Shown one piece after another: positions 38,640 to 45,000 of a stretch of DNA of 45,000 nt (positions are counted from its first letter, which is position 1; each line of letters begins with the position of its first letter). The translations under genes and the position numbers were made by a program. Location: contig CAUYUJ010001757.1 of assembly GCA_963575745.1 (NCBI GenBank), positions 1 to 45,000 of the forward strand, written 5' to 3'. The stretch is from Prorocentrum cordatum (lineage: Eukaryota > Sar > Dinophyceae > Prorocentrales > Prorocentraceae). The notes below the pieces were generated by a model. It did not search any database, was not told the origin of the DNA, and saw only the letters and a list, made by a program, of their open reading frames with translations.

Positions 38640-39750
38640 GACGTGACATTCAGGGCGCCCAGACCGATGCAATTGTCGAGATATTCTCGAACAGCTGGTT
38701 CTGTGCTGCAGCTGACCTGTGGCGAGTGTTTTGGTCTGGAGACTCTGGGCAGTTATAGGGCCTTGGTGCCATCAACATGCGTGCAGTGACCAAACGAATT
38801 CGTTTGTAATCGTGTCGGCGCCGAGATCTGTTACCAACAAAGACGACATGCGATTTGCGACAAGGCAAATTTGGAGATATCCTGGCGGTGGCCCAGGTTT
38901 ACGGCTTACCGCCAGCACCTAGTGCATGGCAACACACATTGCTGCTCGAGATTTCAACATTCGATTGGGCTCACGTCTTCCCATGCAGCTATGATCTTAG
39001 ACTTGGTGGTCATCTTGATCTCAGGTCGACCGGGAGATCGGGAGCAGAGGGCGTCTGGACTAGCGCGCCGTGGAACCACTTTGACAGATGGTGTTGGGTT
39101 CCCCCGGCCCCTTGTTGAGCTACAGGCGAGCTACAGAGCTGTTACTCATCGCGTGACCTAGAACTGCCCCACGCGCAAGTGTGCATGGATGAGGGCGCCG
39201 AAATCGATGCTATCTTAGAGAAATTAGTCATCGCGTGCGAGGTATGTGTTGCGAGCCGACTTGTCTTTTTGACTTGCTCTCGAGATAGCAGCTACAGAGC
39301 TTTCAGGGAGGGCATCGGATCGGCATTCGTCGAACGCATCAGTCGTTTACCTCGGAGGCGCTGAAACCGGTCCTCCGACCTTTGTGATGTGTTTCAACTG
39401 TTTTGCGGCAGGTTGAATTCTGTTTTGTTTTAAACTCGAGATTTCAAGCCTCTGCAGAGCTCTTGGGCATACCATTGGATCGGCAATCGTCGGAATCACC
39501 AGTTTGCAACCCCGAGGGCGCTGATGTTGGTTCACTGCTTGAGCTATGCTCGAACAACTAGTTCTCCATTGCAGTTCATCCTGTTCGAGTCGCATTTCTT
39601 CTCGACCTGGTATTGCAACGCAGGCAGCTTCAGGGCCCTGATGAGATCAAGTTGCACTGCGCGACATGGGGACACGTCTGTAATCGCGCGGGCACCGAGA
39701 TCGATGTATCAAGTATTCGAAATGCGATTGACGGAAAGTAAGCTCGGAGA
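38640..39750 (+). repeat. Decayed S-like sequence
   Basis: An old header is recognisable at 38990-39040 (ATGATCTTAGAC, GGTCATCTTGATCTCAGGTC, GACCGGGAGAT). Monomer scraps follow (GAGCTACAGAGCTGTTACTC near 39128, GCAGCTACAGAGCTTTCAGG near 39288, CATCGGATCGGCATTCGTCG near 39310). These look much older than S blocks 1-13. Confidence 0.6.
38879..38922 (+). repeat. Decayed hairpin H
   Basis: CCTGGCGGTGGCCCAGGTTT, ACGGCTTACCGCCAGCACC: arms GGCGGT and ACCGCC kept, loop and ends diverged. Confidence 0.7.
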
Positions 39751-39795
39751 GTTCTTGTCGGTAGTCAAGGTTGACGGTTTGCTACAAGCACTTAG
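39751..39795 (+). repeat. Decayed hairpin H
   Basis: GTCGGTAGTCAAGGTTGACG then GTTTGCTACAAGCACTTAG: the loop core AAGGTTGACGG is intact while the right arm is lost. Confidence 0.65.
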
Positions 39796-39807
39796 TTTTC
39801 GAAAGGA

Positions 39808-39861
39808 GGTTCGAAGCTTCTGGCGGTAGCCAAGGTTGACAGTTCACCGCCAGCGGCTAAT
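39808..39861 (+). repeat. Decayed hairpin H
   Basis: GAAGCTTCTGGCGGTAGCC, AAGGTTGACAGTTCACCGCC, AGCGGC: hairpin still foldable. Confidence 0.7.
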
Positions 39862-39871
39862 GCTGGAGGTT

Positions 39872-40170
39872 GCAGCGTGTCCCGCGCGCACTTTCGTATC
39901 CATTCCCACTACGTGGGCAGCGAGCGCTTGCGCAATCCCTGCAACGTCCTAGGCGGCCTCCAGAGCGTTTCGCCGCGCCTAGGCAGCTCCTAGGCATCGC
40001 ATTCTGGTTTCGTGGACAGCGACTGGGCAGCGCCCCCAAGGCTCGTGCGCGGCGCTTGGGCGGCACCCGGACAGCGTTTCGTGGGCTCGCGCGCAGCTCC
40101 AGGTGGCCCCCAAGCAGCGCCCCCTAGGCCCCAGCGCAGCTCCTGGGCGGCTAATGGGGAGCGCCGAACT
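39872..40170. repeat. GC-rich degenerate repeat following H
   Basis: Opens GCAGCGTGTCCCGCG and repeats CTCCTAGGC, GGCAGCGCC and GGCAGCGAGCG themes, like 3537-3830. It ends next to CTCGTAGAGCTTCG, an M2 start. Confidence 0.5.
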
Positions 40171-40279
40171 CGTAGAGCTTCGTCCAGATCGCAAGTCCTG
40201 GGCTCAGAGAGTCCTTTGGGCCCAGAGTCGTGAGAGCAACCCGTGGAGCTTCCGTTAGTTTCGTCGCCCTTAGGCCGAT

Positions 40280-40565
40280 CATCGGGTCGGCAATCCTTCC
40301 CATCCTCCCGTCCTCCTCCGACCTCATACCTTTTGCCCTCTATTTCCTGCTCCTTATCCCCATCCTCCTTGCTTCCTCCTCGTCCTCCCATCTCCTGCTC
40401 CCTCACCCGCTCTCTCCTCCTGCTCCCTCCTCCCTCCTCCTCCTCCTCCTCCTCCTTCTTCTCTTGCTCCTCCTCCTCCTCCTTCTCCTCCTCCTCCTCT
40501 TCCTCCTCCTCATCCTCCTCCCTGACCTCATCCTCCTCCTCCTCCTTCTCCTCCTCCTGACCCTT
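40280..40565. repeat. Polypyrimidine (TCC)n-rich tract
   Basis: Nearly pure C/T on the plus strand over ~280 bp, mostly CTCCTC with CTT interruptions. The Glu-rich minus-strand frame is a product of the repeat. Confidence 0.9.
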
Positions 40566-40679
40566 CTCCTCTTTTTTGCCTCCGCAGGACGCGCCGCGGG
40601 CGCAAGCTGATAATGTCGCAGTGGGCAGCGAGAGAAGACACGTAACCGCCTCAGGCGGAAGGGGTGCAGGGGGGTATAT

Positions 40680-40830
40680 TCTCCTCCTCCCCCTCCTCCC
40701 TGACTTCCTCCTCCTCCTCCTCCTCCTCCTTGACTTCCTCCTCTTCCTTCTCCTCCTCCTCCTCCTCCTTCTACGCCCCATCCTCCTCCTCTCCCTCCTA
40801 TCCCTCCCCCTCCATTCTTTCTCCTGCTCC
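40680..40830. repeat. Second polypyrimidine tract
   Basis: CTCCTCCTCC-type sequence with CTTCCTC interruptions, separated from the first by ~115 bp of mixed sequence. Confidence 0.9.
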
Positions 40831-41075
40831 CAGTCTGGGCAGCGCGCCTCGCATCGTATTGCCCGTCGAGGCGTCCGCCGACTGGAGGCGGCGACCACTG
40901 CGACGGCAGCGCGGCTCGAGGGCCGCGCCGGCCGCGCCCGCGCGCCCGCGCGGGGGGGCGGGCGGCCGGGCGCCTGGGGCCGCGCGGCGGGCGCGGCCGC
41001 GGGGGCCCGATGTCCGCGGCCGCGGAGCTCGGCCGCGGCCGATGTTCGCCGCCGCCAGCCGTCAGCGCTGTCGAC
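40831..41075. other. GC-rich spacer between microsatellites, no gene
   Basis: Extremely GC-rich (CGCGCGGGGGGGCGGGCGGC near 40958). Overlapping open frames on both strands are compositional. Confidence 0.5.
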
Positions 41076-41106
41076 GCCGCCGTCGCCTTCGCTATCGCCG
41101 TCGCCA

Positions 41107-41201
<95 letters not shown>

Positions 41202-41205
41202 CTCG
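41076..41205. repeat. (GCCGTC)n then (GTC)n microsatellite
   Basis: About ten GCCGTC hexamers give way to about 20 GTC triplets. The Asp-rich and Asp-Gly frames on the minus strand come from this. Confidence 0.95.
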
Positions 41206-41520
41206 CTCTGGCGTGGTGTCCGCAGCTGGAGAGCTCGGGGAAGGACGCTGTCGTCGTTGTCGTTTCGCTGTCGCTGCTGCCGCCCGCCGCCGCCGCCGTC
41301 GTCGTCATCGTGGTCCCAGACCTCCATGCGTCGCCCAGCTCAAGTCACGACATGGGGGTTTTCTGTCGGTCGGGGCGTCCGTGGTTCTTTCCCTGCCACG
41401 GAGCCATCAATGAGTGACCCGCGACGAACAACTGGTGTCTGGGGGATGCTGTCCAAAGCTCTGGTGCCCACATTGTTGTTAACCAATCACAGGATCACAG
41501 GATCGTTGGTCTGGGGCCGC
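41206..41520. other. Mixed spacer, no gene seen
   Basis: Short GTC-rich patches, then unique sequence (for example GACATGGGGGTTTTCTGTCG). No conserved frame. Confidence 0.5.
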
Positions 41521-41735
41521 CGTCACCGTTGTCGCCGTCGTCGTCGTTGTTGTCGGCGTCGTCGTCGTCGTCGTCGTCGTCGTCGCGTCGTCGGCGTCGT
41601 CGTCGTCGTCGTCGGCGCCGTCGTCATCGTCGTCGTCGTCGTGGTCGTCGTCCTCAGTGTGGTAGGCGCCCTCGGCGTCGTCAGCGTCCTCAGCGTTGTC
41701 GTCGTCGCCGTCGCCGTCCTCCTCGGAATGGGGGA
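41521..41735. repeat. Imperfect (GTC)n microsatellite
   Basis: GTCGTCGTC with GGC, GTT and CTC interruptions over ~215 bp. Confidence 0.9.
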
Positions 41736-42080
41736 GTGCCGCGTGCGGGCACCGGGGCCAGGGCGAGGTTCAGGGCGAGGGCGAGCCAGGCAGATGTTGG
41801 GAGGGGCCTGGGGGCCTGCTGCGTGATGCCTTGACTTGGCCGCGTGTATCAAGTGTCCCGTCTCGCCTATAGGCCCGCCAACGATTTTTTAAAAGAACCT
41901 TCCGTGGTCAGCACGAACTGTTATCCGAACATGTTTTTTCATTTATCGAACATTGTCTTCGCCTTTCTTATCTCCCCCCTCGCCATCCGCCGAGCATTGC
42001 CGGGATGAGTAACAGCGCGTGTTTTGATTCATTTCTCGAGCACGCAGCCTATTGTCAGCAGTTCCTGGCTGGAGTCGCTC
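41736..42080. other. Unique spacer, no gene seen
   Basis: Mixed composition with one AT-rich patch near 41890. I find neither repeats nor coding signals. Confidence 0.4.
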
Positions 42081-42262
42081 TCTCGCTCGCGGCTTCTGCG
42101 CGATTTACTCGGGACTCGCGCTTTCGCTTGAGAACACCTCACGATTTCACTAAGGAACCGCGCTCTCGCTGGAGACTACCCTTCATTTTATTCGGAAACG
42201 GCGCTCTCGCTCGAGACCTCCTCGCGATGCTAGATCGCACGCTTTCGGTGGAGATTTGTTTC
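42081..42262. repeat. ~41-bp minisatellite, left part
   Basis: Repeated theme GCGCTTTCGCTTGAGA, CCTCACGATTTCACTAAGGA, with diverged copies GCGCTCTCGCTGGAGAC and GCGCTCTCGCTCGAGAC. Confidence 0.75.
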
Positions 42263-42329
42263 CCAACAATCCTGGGTTGAGTTGGGTGCTCGTTTTGAAT
42301 TGGAAGCGCCCCGCGTCCTTCCTCCTCCT

Positions 42330-42790
42330 CCCCCCTCGTTCCCCCTCCCCATCGGCATCCTCCGTTCCTGCCTCAGCCTACCCATTACCATTTCAGCACA
42401 CCCCTCAAACGTCTCGTGGCCCCATCGTGAGCTCCAGCTAAGGCCCACATGCCAGGGTTCGCATGGCGTCGCCGCTTCATTTCGGCACGCCACTCGCACG
42501 TTTCGTGGCCCTATAGGGGGCTCCAGCTGAGGCCCAAATGCCAGGGTTCGCATGGTGTCGCCGCCTCATTTCGGCACACACCTCACGCGTTTCGTGGCCC
42601 AATAGGGAGCTCCAACTGAGTCCCTAATGCCAGGATTCGCATGGTGTCGCCACCTCATTTCGGCACACCTCACATGTTTCGTGGCCCCATCGGGAGCTCC
42701 AACCGATGCCCACTTTCCAGGGTTTCGCACGGCGTTGCCGCCTCATTTCAGCACCCCTCACATGTTTCTTGGCCCAATAAGAAGACCCAC
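42330..42790. repeat. 89-bp minisatellite
   Basis: TTTCGTGGCCC recurs with GTGGCC at 42416, 42505, 42594 and 42681 and a variant at 42769 (spacing 87-89 bp). Each unit has GAGCTCCA, TGCCAGGGTTCGCATGG, GTCGCCGC and CATTTCGGCAC. Confidence 0.9.
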
Positions 42791-42854
42791 CGAATGCGAT
42801 ATTCACAACGACGGCACTCACAACTACACATGGTGGGGATCTTCGCCATGATCG

Positions 42855-42903
42855 TTTTTTTTTTTTTTTTTTTTTTTTTTTGTTGTTTTTTTTTTTGTTT
42901 GTT
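42855..42903. repeat. Poly(T) tract
   Basis: About 23 consecutive T, then TTG-interrupted T runs. It could be the complement of a poly(A) tail, but no retrogene is recognisable beside it. Confidence 0.9.
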
Positions 42904-43130
42904 GAGAAATCGCGCTCTTCCTCGAGAGTTCCTTCCGATATATGCATGAGTCATGCTCTCGCGCTTCATCCTCGCGATGTACTCAGGAATCGCGCTTTGG
43001 CTTGAGACTGCCTCACGATACCCACAGGAATCCGGTTCGCGCTTGAGACTTCCCCTCGTTTCACTAAGAGGTCGCGCTCTCGCTAAAAACGTCGTACGCT
43101 TTACGAAGGAATCGCACCTTCGTTTGTTCC
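42904..43130. repeat. ~41-bp minisatellite, right part
   Basis: GAATCGCGCTTTGGCTTGAG at 42987, with further unit starts at 43028, about 43068 and 43109 (spacing 40-41 bp). Same theme as 42081-42262. Confidence 0.85.
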
Positions 43131-43290
43131 TAAGTTTTCCTTAGGATTCCTTGGGGCCCCTATGTATTCCTTGGGAGTCCCGGGGATTCCTGAAGATTCC
43201 TTGGGCCTCCTATGGGCTTCTGGGGGTTCCTCGAAGTTCCAAAGTCATCAGGATTCGGACCCTGAGGATTCCTATGGGTTTCCAAAGGTG
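43131..43290. repeat. Degenerate GATTCCTTGGG repeat
   Basis: Short theme recurring with variation: AGGATTCCTTGGGGCCCC, TATTCCTTGGGAGTCC, AGATTCCTTGGGCCTCC, AGGATTCCTATGGG. Confidence 0.7.
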
Positions 43291-43295
43291 CTGCC

Positions 43296-43373
<78 letters not shown>

Positions 43374-43664
43374 ACTGATGATGGTGGTGATGATCATGCT
43401 GCTGCTGATGATGATGAGGATGCTGAGACAGAAACAAATTATGATGCTGCAGTTGATGATGATGCGGATGACAATGATAAACCTTATGCTGTTGCTGCTG
43501 CTGATGATGATGGTGATGATGCCGACGAGGTCGATGACGATGACGATCACGACGATGATGATGGTGATGATGCTGATGATGCTGATGATGTTGATGATGA
43601 TGATGATGATGGTGATGGTGGCGATGATGCTAATGAAACTGCTGATACTGATGACGAATATGCA

Positions 43665-43698
<34 letters not shown>

Positions 43699-43889
43699 CT
43701 GTTGATGATGATGATGATGCTGTTGATGATGATGCTGATGTTGATGCCGATGCTGCTGCTGATGATGATGCTGATGATAATGATAATGATGATGCTGATG
43801 TACAGGTCGATGATGCCGAGGATGATGCTTGCGCAGAGGATGGTGATGATGGCGGTGATGATGGTCATGAAAAGCCTATAGCCCTATAG
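43266..43889 (+). repeat. (GAT)n tract with a continuous acidic reading frame
   Basis: About 25 perfect GAT units (43296-43371), then interrupted GAT/GCT/GTT/GGT triplets to 43870. The Asp frame is open for 207 codons from the stop at 43263 to a TAG at 43887: long Asp runs with Ala, Glu, Val and Gly. It has no ATG, so it could only be an internal exon; more likely it is an expanded trinucleotide repeat. Confidence 0.8.
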
Positions 43890-44272
43890 CCCTATAGCCC
43901 TATAGCCTTATAGCCCTATAGCCCTATAGCCGGAATAGCCGGAATAGCCCTATAGCCCTATCGCCCTATAGCCCTACTATCCCTATAGCCTTATAGCCCT
44001 ATAACCTTATAGCCCTATAGCCCTATAGCCCTATAGCCCTGTAGGTCTATATAACAACAGCCCTATAGCCCCATAGCCCTATCGCCCGAATAGCCCTGTA
44101 GCCCTATAGCCCTACAGCCCCATAGCCCTGATAGCAGTATAGTCTTATAGCCCTATAGCCCTATAACACTATAGCCCTATAGCCCTATAGCCCTATAGCC
44201 CTATAGCTCTATATAACGATAGCCCTATAGCCCTGTAGCCCTATAGCCCCATAGCCCTGTAGCCCTGAACTA
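43878..44272 (+). repeat. (CCCTATAG)n array
   Basis: Octamer CCCTATAG in dozens of mostly perfect copies with a few interruptions (TATATAACAACAG, CGGAATAG). Confidence 0.9.
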
Positions 44273-44564
44273 TTATGATTTGGTTTTTCAGCAGTATCAT
44301 GAAGGGTTCCTTACCAAGAAATCCTAACTACGGAATCCGTACTGCGGTAGCCGTGCTCAGAATTCCTGACCAGGAACTCCTGGCTAAGAATTCGTTATCC
44401 TGGGCTTCCAAGTAGGAATTCCTTTCGAAACATTCCTTGCTCAGAACTCCGTACCAAAGACCCCTTAGTAAAGGACGCTTAGTAAAGAATCCGAAATTCG
44501 GAAGTCGTAGAAAAATAGTCGTATCAATAATGATACCCGATACAATCCCCAATCAACATCTTTT
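44273..44564. repeat. Spacer with degenerate GGAATTCC-type repeats
   Basis: Many diverged copies of themes such as CAGGAACTCCTGGCTAAGAA, AGGAATTCC, TTAGTAAAGGA. The sequence at 44820-45000 is of the same kind. Confidence 0.6.
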
Positions 44565-44730
44565 TAGGGCTATATGGCTGGGGGCTATAGGGTTATGGGG
44601 CTATACGGCCATGGGGCTATAGAGCTATATAGAGCCATAGGGCTATAGGGCTATAGGGCTATTAGGGCTATAGGGCTGTAGGGCTATAGGTCTATAGGGC
44701 TATAGGGCTATAGGTCTGTAGGGCTACTGG
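44565..44730 (-). repeat. (CCCTATAG)n array, opposite orientation
   Basis: GGGCTATAGGGCTATAG on the plus strand: the same octamer as 43878-44272, reverse-complemented. Confidence 0.9.
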
Positions 44731-45000
44731 GCACCCGGGCACCCGGGCACCCTGGCGTGTCGCCGAAATCGGCGCCACCCCCTCACCTAACCATATGAAT
44801 CCGCTAGGACCCCTACAGAGGAAAGCTCTGATTCGGGAATATCCGTTTCTTAGAAACGACTTCTTCATGGGGAATATCAAGTGGCCAGTTCTTAATTTGG
44901 CCCCCGAGCAAGGAATTCCGAGTGCGGGACCCCAGAAGGTTTCTTTACCACGAAAGGGTTCTGTAGTAAGGAGATTCGCTTCGATGGCGCCCTCATGACA
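44731..45000. other. Short GGCACCCG repeat and GGAATTCC-type sequence, no gene
   Basis: Three GGCACCCG units, a small palindrome CGCCGAAATCGGCG, then degenerate GAATTCC-type sequence to the window end. Confidence 0.5.

Noticed and set aside
39990-41327. 445-codon minus-strand frame with Asp, Arg and Glu blocks
   Set aside because: It consists almost wholly of (GTC)n and (TCC)n tracts read in one phase; other phases and the opposite strand are open too.
43878-44272. Telomeric repeat
   Set aside because: CCCTATAG is an octamer unlike TTTAGGG-type telomeres, is internal, and occurs in both orientations.
1-45000. tRNA, rRNA or snRNA genes
   Set aside because: No cloverleaf-like A/B box pairs or conserved rRNA/snRNA segments were recognised by eye; a covariance-model scan would be needed to exclude small ones.

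Overview
ORGANISM. This is nuclear DNA of a dinoflagellate, in a gene-poor, repeat-packed region. The best evidence is a complete 22-nt dinoflagellate spliced-leader (SL) sequence, read on the minus strand at 31166-31187. The window contains no recognisable host protein gene, tRNA or rRNA. Nearly all coding capacity belongs to non-LTR retrotransposons (LINEs), and most other short open frames lie inside repeats. LAYOUT. 1-9648 and 16178-25348 are a mosaic of four repeat modules: a ~57-bp GC-rich hairpin ('H'), a ~280-330-bp unit ('R'), short AGCTCTACGAG-bearing modules ('M2', 'M3'), and ~0.8-1.3-kb blocks ('S') made of a constant header plus about four to six ~175-bp monomers. R and S units usually end at an H. 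From 20953 to 25348 the modules run mostly on the minus strand. 9649-16177 is a full-length LINE (element A, + strand) with both frames open. 25349-31135 is a second, damaged full-length LINE (element B, minus strand), and 31205-31925 is a 5'-truncated copy of B (B') facing the other way. 31926-33190 returns to H and R repeats. 33190-36820 is an eroded third LINE of another clade (element C, minus strand), split by an H-R-M3 insertion at 33745-34140. 36820-40180 holds old, decayed repeats, a GC-rich tract and a foldback element. 40280-45000 is simple-sequence DNA: polypyrimidine, (GTC)n, two nested minisatellites, a 570-bp (GAT)n tract and two opposed (CCCTATAG)n arrays. HOW THE PARTS FIT. Elements A, B and B' all have their 3' end at the same point in the loop of an H hairpin, in the same orientation relative to it, next to CCTGGTT or CCAAGGTT. 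H therefore behaves as a dispersed, sequence-specific landing pad. Each H is preceded by AG and then CTCTACGAG; beside element B the complete SL is joined exactly at that AG, so the H 5' edge looks like a trans-splice acceptor. A LINE landing in H would then sit just downstream of a ready-made SL acceptor. A and B share further unusual features: ORF1 and ORF2 lie in one frame separated by a single stop codon, the RT motif C reads WADN instead of xADD, a short CCGCAAA-type 3' tail, and an RNase H domain whose two halves are in swapped (circularly permuted) order. The permuted RNase H and the hairpin-loop targeting are the best candidates for an undescribed system.
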